A stretch of DNA of 64,000 bases from Cephalopachus bancanus (taxonomy: Eukaryota > Chordata > Mammalia > Primates > Tarsiidae). The notes beneath the pieces were generated by a model that saw nothing but the letters and a program-made list of their open reading frames with translations, was not told the DNA's origin and searched no databases. The stretch lies in NCBI GenBank assembly GCA_027257055.1, contig JAPVLO010000278.1, positions 3,968,001 to 4,032,000 on the forward strand. Reading direction: 5' to 3'. Shown piece after piece: positions 35,935-47,290 of the stretch (position 1 is its first letter; each line of letters starts with the position of its first letter). Made by a program: the position numbers and the translations under genes.

Positions 35935-36115
35935 CTGGCTCAGGTCTCAAAGCCACTCTGTAGCTCTACTAGTTGTGTTATTTGGGCAACTTACTAAACC
36001 TCTCTGTGTAGATAATAACAGGGCTGCTGTGAGAATTAGATGAGCTAATTTATGAGACTCTCTTAGAACACGCTTGACACATGGAAAGCACTCAGTAAAT
36101 GTTAACTATTATTTT
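35935..36115 (+). mobile_element. MIR SINE, sense
   Basis: 'ttgggcaacttactaaacct' near 35,982, 'tgagaattagatgagctaat' near 36,030 and 'gcactcagtaaatgttaact' near 36,089, a good MIR. Confidence 0.8.
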
Positions 36116-36205
36116 ATAAATGAGACTGCAAGGTGTAATAGGTGAAGACATCTGGCTAAGGTCACAATAACAAAATAGCAAAGTCAGTGTGACTTCACGT
36201 TTCCT
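36116..36205 (-). mobile_element. MIR SINE fragment, antisense
   Basis: 'ataaatgagactgcaaggtg' near 36,116 and 'ctggctaaggtcacaataac', a reverse MIR core directly abutting the sense MIR. Confidence 0.5.
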
Positions 36206-37539
36206 GGGCAAAGGGATCATCTGGGAAATGAAGTTGTGAAATGAAGGTTCCCAGGATCTGCATTCAAAATAGGCTCTGGGGGAACAAACAGGCTCTGGCC
36301 AGGTAATAGTGATATGAGGACTGGGGGTCAGCAGGAGACAGTTTGGGGAGCACTGGCTGGGTCTCAGAGTCCTCCAGTTGCACTGGCCTGCATCTGGGGC
36401 CCACGGGGGGCCCAGCAGACCTCCTGTTCCTCAATCCTTGACCAACAGCCAATCCTCACTGACGTCTGCACAGGGCCACTTCGCCCCCCACACCTGACTT
36501 ACTGTGTGTTTTTCTGTCTCTAGTTTCCAAGGGAAAAAGTGCTGCACAACCCTGGTCAGAGAGAGGAAGAGTCCTCTTCAAGACCAAGAGCTCTAAAATC
36601 AAGCTGCACTTCCAAGTGGATCGTACCACTGGCTCCACAATAGAAATGCTGACATACTCTTAATTATGAGGGAGACTTTCTCTCAGATGGAAATGCAGTG
36701 ACCTAGAAGGCTCCATTTGCAAGTCCTCCTGACCTGTAAGAGAAGATGCCTGCTGGAATATTTTGGGTAATATATTATGCATCTACTTATCCTATGATCC
36801 CCATCTGTGGGCTTAGCAAGGCAGCATTTTGAAGAAAGGGAGGAAAAAAATATGAACACCAGGCTTGAGAACACTCGCCTGGATCAGAGACCAGGGTGAG
36901 CTTTCTACTCTGCGGTGTTTTGCATTTCATATGAAGCAAAATCTATTTCAGGTGCTGCTGAAAATGCAGGAAAAGTACCAGTGACTAGAGTCCTAGGAAT
37001 TAAACTGGCCTCAGTTCAGAGACGCCGAGTGGTCTCATACCATCTTTTCTGCATATTCATAACTTGTCAATGTGAAGAGGTCTTTGCTACCAAAAAAAAA
37101 AAAAAAAAAGGAAGAAGAAGAAGGAGGAGGAGGAAAGACAGAAAGAAAAAAGAAAAGAGAAAATTCCTTGGGAAGTATCATCTCGCACGAATCAGATAGC
37201 TCCCTTCACACCAGTCTCGGGAGGCACACACATGTCATCAGCCTCTGTCTGTCACTTCCTCGCCCATGGCAGGGACAGGGTAGACTCTGGGTTGAATACA
37301 TTACTCAGAAAGCAAGGCTGCTTCCCCAGAGTGGGGCAGTATTTAGGTATTTAGCTCATGGCTAGGATAACAGGACAGGCCCCTGAGCAGGAATGAGAAG
37401 CTGATGTGACCCCATTTCTTAAATAAAGTGTACACCCTTGAAGTGGTGCCCTCCTTTGGAAGCCGAGTCACTTGTGGGCTTTTTGGAGGCTGCAAGTGGC
37501 TGTGAGTTTCTATGTGCACTTATCTAAGATAGCAGTAAG
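36206..37539. other. Unassigned, likely unique; holds an A/purine tract
   Basis: No gene or repeat family seen apart from the tract at 37,092. Confidence 0.4.
37092..37165. repeat. Poly(A) grading into (GAA)n/(GGA)n
   Basis: A run of 18 A, then GAAGAAGAAG, GGAGGAGGA and GAAAGAAA units. All purine on the plus strand. Lys/Arg/Glu-rich frames across it are artefacts. Confidence 0.92.
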
Positions 37540-37799
37540 TCACCAAATGCTTTTCTTAGCATGCAGTTCATATTGCTTTGACAAACATACACCCATAGAG
37601 CAACACCCTAATTAGAGACCTGACCATCTCCTCCCCAGAGACAACCACTTTTCTGTCATTTTTCACTGTGGATGAGCTTTGTCCATTCTAGAACTGTAAC
37701 TTCAATGGAATCAGAAAGCACCTCCTTTTTTGGCTTCTTTTGTTCAGGGTAACATCTCTGAGATTCATCATGTCATCCCATGTATCAGCAATTCACTTC
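37540..37799 (-). mobile_element. Old L1 3' UTR fragment, antisense
   Basis: 'gtccattctagaactgtaac' near 37,681 and 'aacatctctgagattcatca' near 37,751 are antisense L1M phrases. It is interrupted at 37,800 by an LTR, and I do not see L1 resume after it. Confidence 0.65.
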
Positions 37800-38148
37800 T
37801 GCTATGGAATGAGCATTTGTGCGTCCCCAACACTCATATGCTGAACTCAGTTCGCAATGGTATTTAGAGGTAAGGCCTTTGGAAGGTGATTAGGCCATGG
37901 TAACAGAGACCTTATGAATAGGATTCGTGCCCTTATAAAAGAGACCCCAGAGAGGACCCTTGCCCCTTCTGCCACGTGATCACACAGCATGAGAAATCAC
38001 CATCTGTGAACCAGAAAGCTTCACCAGACACAGAATCTGCCAGCACCTTGATCTTGAACTTCCCAGCTCCAGAACTACGAGAAATGCATTTCTGTTGTTT
38101 ATAAGCCACCCAGTCTACGGTAGTGGGATGACTAAGTGAAATAAGACA
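37800..38148 (+). mobile_element. MaLR solo LTR (MLT1-like)
   Basis: Starts TGCTATGGAATGAGCATTTG at 37,800 and ends ...AAATAAGACA near 38,147. Internal 'cttataaaagagaccccaga' near 37,931 and 'ctgttgtttataagccaccc' near 38,092. About 350 bases, complete or nearly so. Ancient, non-coding. Confidence 0.82.
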
Positions 38149-39619
38149 GCTCCTGACCACGTTTTCAATGTTGGGAGCCTCCTCAACAGCACACCTACTC
38201 AAAAAGGCATCCATGTCACTGAGCAAGCAAAGCCTTTGACTTTCCCCCAGGCTCTAGAATCTGCAGCAACTCTTCTTCACACTGGCTAGGGTGCTCATGG
38301 GGAACTTTGACTTTCAGGGAGCCCTGGGGTTGACTTCTCGCCCCTTCTCCATCTTTCCTCTCAGCAGCTCTATGGTTATAATGAGAAACAGGAGTTTCCC
38401 AGAAGTCCTTTCTCATTCCCCAAGTTGCTCATGATCTTGACCAATGGAAGGTAAGTGAGTGAGGGGTGGAGAGGCCCTGACAGTGAAAGGTTTCATGAGC
38501 TCCGGTGAGAAGCAGCAGTGGGGACGAGGGAGCGCATACTTCCTGAGGCCTCCAGAGTCTGTGCTAATTTATCCTTCCTCTCAAATTGCCTCCAAACTTC
38601 AGTAATAAGCACGCTCATAGTTTGCTGATGAAATATATTCTTCTAAAGCAATTTTAAAATAATCGTACTGTATGCTAAACCTTAAAAAAAAGGAAAAGAA
38701 AGAGAAAACCCTGCAGCCAAGTCATTCTAGACTGAGCGGCAACGACAGAATTTCATAATTAGGAAATACGGTGTCATTTCTGAACGTTATTGCACCTTTG
38801 AAAAACAGTATCAAACCGAGGACTGAATATTTGATACCCGATTGATTTCAGATTTCAAGTCAACTGCAGCAAAATAATGAGCTGCCTCTGTCGTGAGCTG
38901 CTGAGCTCCGGCTCAGAGGGTCTGGGAGGGAAGACTCAGAAGGGGTAGGCCTTTGCCAGGCAGTGCAGGGGCTGCTGGACTGGTGGACGGGCAGGAACTG
39001 CACCATCTCTTGCATTCATGTTTCTGCCCGAGGGGGTATTTTTGCACTTGGGCATTATTCTAAGTGTCCTTCAATTTTACTCAGCCACACTGATGCTGGA
39101 AGTCCAGGGATCAAAGCCCTAGGCGGGAATTAACTGCCAGTACCCCCTCCATCAATTATCCAAGACTGGCATCCACCAAGGAAGGATGGGGTGCATGGTG
39201 TGATCCACAGGCTAGGGCTGGCCAACAGCAGCCTTCCTCCTCTAGCCCCTCACCATCACCACCAAGGTCTCTACTTACTATCCAGGGATCCTTGTCCCAT
39301 GAGAATCTCATTCATAAAATCGGAGCATCTCAGACCTGGAAAGGGACCGCACGCTGGGGCTTTTTTCTCTTTCAACATTTCCCTCCAAGCCAGCACCTTC
39401 CACAGCATGTCCAAGACCTGGCCCCTCCGGATCAGCTACTGGGGATCACGCTGTCTTGTGAAGACACCAATCTGTAGAGCTACAAGGGTTAGAAAAGGCT
39501 TCTTTCCTTTCACCCCCAAATGTGCTTCCTGTAATTCTATCCACATCACAGCCCTTCCAGTATCTGGGGGCTGCTGTCCATCGGACATGTGTTGGTACCC
39601 CGCCCACATAATATGACCT
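38149..39619. other. Unassigned, likely unique; possible conserved non-coding DNA at 38,560-38,900
   Basis: 38,560-38,900 is repeat-free by eye and A+T-rich between G+C-richer flanks. Open frames near 39,191-39,616 overlap on both strands without family resemblance. Confidence 0.4.
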
Positions 39620-39974
39620 TCCTACCACAGTGTGTCTATGTTTCTTGGGCCTCTCTCCGAAGCCTTGGGAAGCTCCCTGGGCGCAGCCCTCAATCGGGGA
39701 TGGATGGGAGTTGACATACAGTTGCCCGGTCCCTCATGCCTTGGATGGGATGGCAGAGACGCATGTCCTACCCCATTTTCCAGTCTCTCTACAGCTTTAA
39801 GTTCCGGCAGCATTAATCACAGCAGGAGCTGGCAGAATAATGTACCCTTACTGGCTGTCTGCCCTGCCCTGTCTCCCTTCTCCAGTCCCTTCCAGTGCTT
39901 TCTGTACTTCTCAATTAAATCTATGCACTCAAACCTTGTCTCAGAGTCTGTACCTGGGTAACCCAACTAAGACA
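39620..39974 (+). mobile_element. LTR remnant (ERV-L class), 3' part
   Basis: 'ttctcaattaaatctatgca' near 39,908, 'cttgtctcagagtctgtacc' near 39,936 and 'acccaactaagaca' at 39,961-39,974 are an LTR poly(A) and end signature. The 5' boundary is unclear. Confidence 0.45.
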
Positions 39975-40079
39975 ATGCTACTATATTTAAGTTCTCTTCC
40001 CCAAGCCAAATATCCCTGGTGCCTTCTCCTATTCCTCATGTGACATTGTTCCCATAATTACCCTGGCCACCGTTCTCTG

Positions 40080-40610
40080 TAGTCATCTCACTCGCAAAGG
40101 TCTCTCTTAAGATTTGAGGACTGGGAAGGGATACGGTGCTCCTAGCACACCTATCCAATACGATGCAAGTCCTGTCATTTCTCTTGATCTGAGCACTGCA
40201 CTTCTTTTCTTAGTTTTAAGACAGCATTTGCTTTTTCATCATATCACACCCTTGACTTATAATCTCCTTGTTAATGTGAAGTTCCCAGGTCTTCTGACTT
40301 GAACTGCTCGTGCTCCCAGCCCTATTCCACTTAGGACTGGATAAGCATGCTCTTGGTGTCTCTATCCAAACATTTGATGTAAATGTTAGACAGGACAGGC
40401 TCAAAGACACGGCCCTACAGTATATTACTAGAGACCTTAGGCTGCCAGTAATTCATTAATCAAATCCTGTGGGTAAAAGTTGATCAGCCCATGACATATA
40501 TATCTAATTGTTATCATCAAATCCACATTTTCTCTATTAGGTCCACAGGGATATCATGAGAGACTTTGTAAATGCCCTCCTGAAAGCCAGACATACAATC
40601 TAAAAGAATG
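40080..40610 (-). mobile_element. L3/CR1-clade LINE fragment, antisense
   Basis: 'acaggctcaaagacacggcc' near 40,397, 'tattactagagaccttaggc' near 40,424 and 'gggatatcatgagagacttt' near 40,548 are the antisense of the reverse-transcriptase end of CR1-type elements, shared with bird CR1. Very old. No open frame remains. Confidence 0.6.
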
Positions 40611-40799
40611 GAATTAAATGAAACCCTAGGATCTTTCATCATCCTGCCTTGTCCTGTCTCCCCTTCTCTTCCCATGCTCCCTGGATCAACTCATTAAAGC
40701 TATGCCCATATGGGAAAAAAATGAATTTTGGTTCCCAGGTTCTGACATGTCTTTATTTGGTTTATTGTTGTTGTTTTGCTTTGCTTTGTTTTGTTTTTG

Positions 40800-41077
40800 A
40801 GTTAGGTCTCATTCTGTCACCCAAGCTGGACCTGCATCCAGCGTCGACCTGCATCCAGCGTCGACCTGCTGGGCTCTGGCGATCCTTCCGCCTCAGCCTT
40901 CCGAGTAGCCCAAACTACAGGCACGCGCTACCACACCCGGCTAATTTTTTTCATTTATTGTAGAAATGAGGTCTTGCCATGTTGCCCGGGCTGGTGTTGA
41001 ACCTGCAGGCTCAGGTAATCCACTCGTCTTGGCCTCCCAAAGTACTGGGATTACAGGCTGAGCCACCGAGCCCAGCT
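40800..41077 (-). mobile_element. Alu, hairpin-bearing subfamily, antisense, rearranged arm
   Basis: Full-length but with the hairpin segment replaced by two tandem copies of 'cctgcatccagcgtcga' (40,831-40,847 and 40,848-40,864). Imperfect target duplication: 'tgacatgtctttat' near 40,743 and 'tgacatctttat' near 41,079. The tail is diverged (TTG)n/(TTTGC)n at 40,760-40,799. Confidence 0.85.
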
Positions 41078-41149
41078 ATGACATCTTTATAAATTTGTCC
41101 TGGTAGCTTTTAGCCTAGGATACCTAGAAGAACTAACCAAAGACTGGAG

Positions 41150-41500
41150 AGAAGGAGTTGGCAAGGTTTTTTTGTAAAGAACCAGATGATTAATATTTGG
41201 GGCTTTGAAAATTACAGAGTCTCTGTCAGAACGACTCAACATCACTGCTCCAGCATAGAAGCAACCATGGCCAATGTACACGCAAGAGGAGGTAGCTGTG
41301 TTCCAGTGAAACCTTATTAATTGACACAGATATTTGAATTTCATATCATTTTCACATGTCACAAAATATAATTCCTTTTTTGTGTTATTTCCTCAATCAT
41401 TTAAAAATGGAAAAACCCTTCTTAGTTCACAGAACATACCCAAAGAGCTGACTGGCCAGACTCAGGCTATGGCCATTGTTTGACAGCCCTGCTATACAGC
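41150..41500 (+). mobile_element. Short non-autonomous hAT element (MER-type)
   Basis: 'tttgtaaagaaccagatgat' near 41,172, 'ggggctttgaaaattacaga' near 41,199 and 'tagctgtgttccagtgaaac' near 41,292 match the widespread hAT repeat with 'aaagggccagatagtaaat' and 'gctgtgttccaataaaac' phrases. The exact MER name is not certain. Confidence 0.6.
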
Positions 41501-42000
41501 AAAAGAAAGTGCATGAGCTCTGCTAATGACCTGAGTTCCTTTATTTCCAGCTGTGGAATCCCGGGCACACTCCTTACCCTCTGGCTCTGCAAGTAGGGAT
41601 CGAAGGCAACCCAGAGTCCGCGGCTGGGAGGAGGCACAGGCACACAGGACATCTTCAATCTGCCACCCCAGGCTGGTTTTCTCAACTACAACTCTTGATT
41701 TCTCAATGCTCAGACCACTGGCTTGTAATTTATTTTCGAAATCGTCCAGGGACTTATTTGCAATATGTTCCCTTTATGAAAAGCCGAATAGCGAGTCTGC
41801 AATGTTCTGACCCCCTCTGGCTCTCCATGATCCTGCTAAAATTTCAGACAGTGGTTCAGTAATCATATCTCAAGGAACTTTGGGAACCCTGAGCTGCAGA
41901 TAGTCTCAGCCTATAGGTCTGTGGATGTAACGGTGCTTGGGGATTTCAGCCTTGGGTCTCTTTTATACACTTAGGTTTTAGTCCAGATGAGAGATACTTC
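41501..42000. other. Unassigned
   Basis: No gene or repeat recognised. Confidence 0.35.
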
Positions 42001-42334
42001 TCCTTGATATAGAAGGTAAGTGACCTAGAGGATAAGTGTTTGGGAGTGTGGCCTTTGAGAGATGATTAGGTTGTGAGGGCTGTGCTCTCATGTGTGAGAC
42101 TTCTGTCCTAATGAAAGAGGCTCACACAAGCTCCCTCGCCTCACTCCTCTTGTGAGGACACAACAAGAAGATGGCTGTATATGAACCAGGAAGTGGGCCC
42201 TCACCAGATGCCAAATCTGCCAGTGGCTTGAGCTTGGACTTCCCATCCTCCAGAGTGATAGGAAATAACTCTCTATTGTGTGCAAGCCACCCGTCTATGA
42301 TACTTTGCCATAGCAGCCCAAATTAACTAAGGCA
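42001..42334 (+). mobile_element. MaLR solo LTR (MLT1-like), 5' truncated
   Basis: 'agatgattaggttgtgaggg' near 42,060, 'tcttgtgaggacacaacaag' near 42,148, 'cctccagagtgataggaaat' near 42,247, ending near 42,334 with 'aattaactaaggca'. Confidence 0.75.
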
Positions 42335-42529
42335 TCATTCACCTACTGAACTCGAATTTTCAAGTGTCCCCACCATGGTCTCTTGATGGCTTTCTCAGCA
42401 TTAGCCTTCCTGGGACTCACCCTACAGGACTGTGGTGTTCTTGTACTTGCCCTTGACCATATGTTCCTGGGGGTGATTCATTCTATGTGGTGACTTGGCA
42501 AGTCTTTGATGCCTGGTTGCTGGTCTACA

Positions 42530-42915
42530 TGTTGTCTAGATGCTGCTGTGAAGGGATTTTTCAGATGAGGTTAACATTTAAGTCAGTAGACTTTGAGTAA
42601 GGCAGATTATCCTCCACGATGTGAATGGGCCTCATCCGATCAGTTGAAGGCCTTAAGATTTGGCAAATGAAGTTTCTCAGAGTGGAGGAATTTTCAAGGC
42701 TCCAGCATAGAACCCAGCCTGAGTCCACATTCTGCTGCCCTGTGGGATCCAGACACAAGACTGCAATATCAGCTCCTACTGGAATCTTCCAGCTTAAAGC
42801 CTGTCCTGTGGATTTTGGACTTGTCAGTCCCCACAATCACGTGAGCCAATTTCTTAAAGTGTGTGTGTGTGTTGGGGAGGTATCCTATTAATCTGATTCT
42901 CTGGAGAACCCTAAT
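42530..42915 (+). mobile_element. LTR-like element (ERV-L/MaLR class)
   Basis: 'gatgaggttaacatttaagt' near 42,564, 'gaatgggcctcatccgatca' near 42,622, 'gtgagccaatttcttaaagt' near 42,841 and 'ctctggagaaccctaatcc' near 42,899 follow a common mammalian LTR. A (GT)n tract lies at about 42,858-42,872. The family name is uncertain. Confidence 0.55.
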
Positions 42916-44049
42916 CCACTTACCCTTCTTCTCTTTTGCGGGGCTATTCTCGTTCTTAAGAGTCCTCTCTCTCTCTCTTTTTTTGGGGGTCACTTATGAA
43001 TAAACAGAACAACACTATACGGCTACTGTTCTTGTAACTCATCAACTTTTAAGACCTTGAGAGGTAGAAATTACCCCTCTTCTCTTAACCCTTTTCAACT
43101 CACTTTTCCTCAAGTGTGGATAACAAATCGCACTCCATTCCTAGCTTCTCGTCTTTCCTAGATGGTTTCTAAGACGAGGGCTGCTTTTTTCTGGGTCTTT
43201 GTCTTCCCCTACCCCCAGATAAATCCTGCTTCTAAATACCAGTGTTTTCTTTTGAGCATGAAATTGTCAGCAAGGCCTGACAAGAATTCATCTGTTTTTA
43301 GCAGCCTGAGACTCCGGCTGAAGCCCAGATGGCCAAAGTCTTCCTTTACTCCTGGACCCTGCCTCATGCCAGTGTTGTGTTCTGCCTTAAAAAACACCAT
43401 CCATCCTAAAATAGGGCTCCTGTAGCTCTCTCCAGCAGCACCTTCTCTCCAGGTTGGGATCTGTGTTCCAGCCAAAGCCTGTTCAATTCCTATCCCCTTC
43501 TCTGATTTCTACTTCCAAAGCTGCTCAGTGCCTTATATCTGATTCCTTCCCGTTAATATATACAATTGCAGAGCTCCAGAATCAGAGAACCTCAGGGTTG
43601 GAAGAGGGTTTCCAGGCCATCAGACCCCGGGACTCCATCTTCTCTGTAAAAGCCCCAACAAAAGGTCTGAACAGCTTCGGTGATAGACAACTCGCGGTTC
43701 CATGGAAGGAGTCCCTTCTGTCTTTGAGCATTAGTAGCTCATCTGGATTTTGCAATATGGCACCACTGGGAAGCCTGAAGGGAAGGCAGACAGGATGGTC
43801 ACAGCCAGAATGGTAAATACATACTTCTCAAAACTCGACTTTTGAGGCCCAAAGATGAATGGAGAAGGTAAACAAAAGATGGAGGACTTTCTGTGGGCTA
43901 AGCTCCCCCCGTGATAGAATCTGGCTAAGCAGCCACTTGGCAATACCTACAAAATATATGTTCCTCCTTTGTTAAATGTCATTCACTTTGTCATTCAATC
44001 CCTATTTACTTGTGTTTCTGGGTCCCACAGATCTTTTCCTGTCACCATT
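42916..44049. other. Unassigned, likely unique
   Basis: Short (CT)n at 42,966-42,979. Open frames of up to 120 codons (43,454-43,816, plus) have no family resemblance. Confidence 0.4.
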
Positions 44050-45072
44050 CATTTAGATATAAACACATGGGCAAAGAATGTATCAAGGATTGCACAGTCC
44101 TTATAAAAATCAGGCAGGATTCAGAAGGATTGCTAAGGAATTTTTGAACAAGAAGAAAAGTGATGGTGGACATCATTTTAAATAGGAAAATGTAGCAGAA
44201 AGCTGCTCTAAACCAGGCAATGATGATACTGTGATAAATAAATAGATCAGCAGAAAAGCACAGAGGGTACAGAAATATAGAAACATATCAGAGTCTATAT
44301 GGGGATGTAGTATAAGATAAAGTGGCATTTTAAGAACTGGGAAAATGGGATATACCTCTGAAAGAAAAAAGTTAGATACTTGATTTCTGATGGGTAAAAA
44401 ATTAAGTATTTTTTAAAAGCATAAAATTTTAGAATACAATTGAGAAGAATTTTATAACATCATAAGGAAGGTCTTCCTAAGGGGTAGAAAACTAAAATGA
44501 CTTAACAGATTTTAAAATGAAAACTTTATTTGAAAAAGTAAAAAAGAATAGTAGATAGGGTACAATGTTCAAAATGTTTATGTTCCTTGTACAAGAAGAT
44601 ATGTAGTAAATTTATAAGAAAAATACAAGTACTTCATAGGAAAACTAGGTTGAAGGAAAGAACAGAAGAGGAAATTCTAATGACCAATAAATAAATTAAA
44701 AGATGACCAAATTCAAATCCAAAAGAGTGTTCGTAAAATGCATGTTAAACTAACAAGATACTATTTTTCACTGACAGTTCCAAAAAACTTTAATAATATC
44801 TAGCAATGGCATGGGCATGGAGAAACACATTTGGAAAAACAAATTAGTACTCCCCTTCTGGTTGTCAATTTTGTAATATTTATAAAGACTAAAAATGTGG
44901 CTGAATTCTGATCCAGACACTTCTAAGAATGTATTCAACAGAAACATTTGTACACATGCATAAAATATGTTAAAAAGGTTTAATGAGGCGTTGTAATAAC
45001 AAAATGATAATAATAACATCTGAATAAATTGCCAATAAGGGAATGGGTAGAAAAATTATGATGCATTTCATA
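44050..45072 (+). mobile_element. Old L1 ORF2 fragment (L1M/HAL1-like), sense
   Basis: In sense order: 'atgggatatacctctgaaag' near 44,346, 'gaattttataacatcataag' near 44,447, 'ggaaattctaatgaccaata' near 44,670 and 'ggaaaaacaaattagtactc' near 44,832, which follow L1 ORF2 3' sequence. Stops are frequent. A piece of it is duplicated at 45,075-45,263. Confidence 0.65.
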
Positions 45073-45074
45073 TG

Positions 45075-45263
45075 GAGAAGAATTTTATAACATTATAAGG
45101 AAGGCCTTCCTAAGGGGGGAGAATTGTTTTCTAAAATTTTATGCTTTTAAAAAATACTTAATTTTTTATCCATCAGAAGACAAGCATCTAACTTTTTTCT
45201 TTCAGAGGTATATCCCATTTTCCCAATTCTTAAAATGCCACTTCATTATATGCTACATTCCCA
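45075..45263. repeat. Local duplication of L1 segments, one direct and one inverted
   Basis: 45,075-45,117 repeats 44,442-44,484 in the same orientation (41 of 43 bases). 45,121-45,263 repeats 44,303-44,446 in the opposite orientation at about 95% by eye. Because the copies are so alike, the duplication is younger than the L1 insertion. Confidence 0.88.
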
Positions 45264-47089
45264 AATAGACTGCAGAATTTAAAAGATCAAAGAGAATAGC
45301 ATCCACACCAAATGTACAGACTGATTCCATTGGTGAAGACACATCTGCATGGACAGACACATCTGGATGACAAGGGAGAAAGCTGGGAAAGCCATGTCCC
45401 AAGTGTGACCTTGGTCCCTTTGGAACGTGAGTCTGCATGGCCCAGTGGAGAGCAGAGGGACTCTCCCACCTCCTTCCGTGATCATCCTCAACGGCCCAGA
45501 ACAGCGGTGGGTTATAGGCCATTTTTATTTTTGTGCGTTTTTCTGTATTTTTCAAAAAGAAAGCAAAACTTATAGCACCTGGCATGAAACAAGTATTCAA
45601 AAGAGAGTAGCTATCTTTTTAATCACTGCTGTTGTGTGGTGCCCAGGACAATTCCATTCTCTGTGCCATTCTTGTGGCCGGCTCTTGTAATCCAAACATT
45701 ACTCTCTCCTGAGCTGGAAGCAGAGGTGAATGTCCCATCTTCCCCTGAAGACTCTCAGTTTGTGACTTAAGACTTTGCTTCCCCTTCTCTCTCCCCTCCT
45801 GCCCCCATGTAGTTTACGTCCGCTCAGCTATTGTAGTTAAAATTGGTGGGGTCCATGACTGTGGCAGGGTCTTTATGCCACGTCGGAGGCAGCCGACCCC
45901 CAGACAGGTTATGCCAATGCCGTCCATGGCCACTTTGGGATCTTAGTGAAGCCAGCCACCCACCACTTTGGAATTTTGCTTCTGAGGCTTCCCTGGGCAC
46001 TCACGCGACCAACTTGTCCCCATTTTAGCTCTGAAAGTTCCATATCCCAGGAATCCCCTCAGGCCCATGTGGCAGTTTGTCACCCTTTTGGGAAGCATCG
46101 AAGGGGTACAAAGATGACCAAGACACACTCTCAAACTGCAAAGTCCCCCCACAATGCCAGTAGAGACAGATTGGGGCACAACCAACCCTGCCCTGCTGTG
46201 ATTCGTCTTAGTGGCCAAAAGGTTCGGGAGAGAAACCGCAAAGATGAACTCTGCCTTTGGCGACCTGGCCGCCATGCTCTCCGCACCTCACTGGAAGCCC
46301 AACTTCAAGAGTTTCCATGATCCTTCCCTGGTCTCTCCTGTGCCAGGTTCTTGCTACCTTTCCTGACCACCTGCTCAGGGTTCCCCTGCCCCCAACCCCA
46401 GCTTCACTACCAGGGCCCCCCCAGACCCTTTCCAGGCCCTTCAAAAGTGTTTCCTCCAGTCAAGCCAGCCATTGGCTGATGGGAAGGAGGGCAAGAGGCG
46501 GACCCTGGGGCCACTGGAATGGTCCCAACTTTCTGGGTACCTTTCTGAAAACGATCCCTGTGAGGGCCTCCCTGAGGAGTCTGCCTCAGCCAACAGGCCA
46601 CTGGGCACCAGCATTTCAGCTGGCTTAGCCACACCCTACCTTCCAACTGGGAAGCACAGTTGGTTCACCTGTACCCCCCTACCCAGGGGTCAAGACGACC
46701 CTTTGTTAGGAGGCACAGTCATAGCTGCTGTCCCACCCCAGCCCAGGTGGCAGTCTTTCCAAATGTACCCCCCAGCTTTCCCAATGCTCAGTGTGCACTG
46801 GGCCTGCCTCTGGCCTTCTTTGTTAGCAGGGGCTCTCGGCCCTGGGCTCTCATGAGCGTCGCCTGGTGAGTGTCTCCTACATGCCCATGCTGCCGCCTTC
46901 TCCCACCAGACCAGGTACACCCAAATCTCAGGAGGAGAGCTCAGCATTGGTGTTGTTTAGCCCTCACCCCCACCCTAGGTGATTCTAATGTCCAGCCAGG
47001 GACCAAGTCGCCAGCATGAAGGGGTTCTGCTTTGTGAAAGGGTCAAATACCCCAGGTGTGGTAAGCCCGATGCTACAGGTGGCTAGGCA
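45264..47089. other. Unassigned, G+C-rich from about 45,840
   Basis: Many overlapping open frames of up to 127 codons at 45,943-46,947 on both strands reflect high G+C. None has a recognisable domain. No gene is supported. Confidence 0.4.
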
Positions 47090-47290
47090 CCTTGGTTCCT
47101 CCTACCTATTAAATGGATGGCCTGAAATACTGTGTCCCCTTATTTGTAAAATGTGGCTAATGACAGCATGTGCCTCATGGGGCGGTTGGGAATATTCATA
47201 GAAATATCATATTAATGAAGTAAATAGAGGTAAAAACTCCTAGCACAATTCCCGACATCTGCTAAGAACACCATAATGTTAGCTAGCAGC
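47090..47290 (+). mobile_element. MIR SINE, sense
   Basis: 'cccttatttgtaaaatgtgg' near 47,136, 'gacagcatgtgcctcatggg' and 'aactcctagcacaattcccg' near 47,235 follow the MIR 3' half. Confidence 0.6.

Noticed and set aside
37092..37365. Lys/Arg/Glu-rich open frames, like a charged nuclear protein
   Set aside because: They are translations of a poly(A) and GAA/GGA tract.
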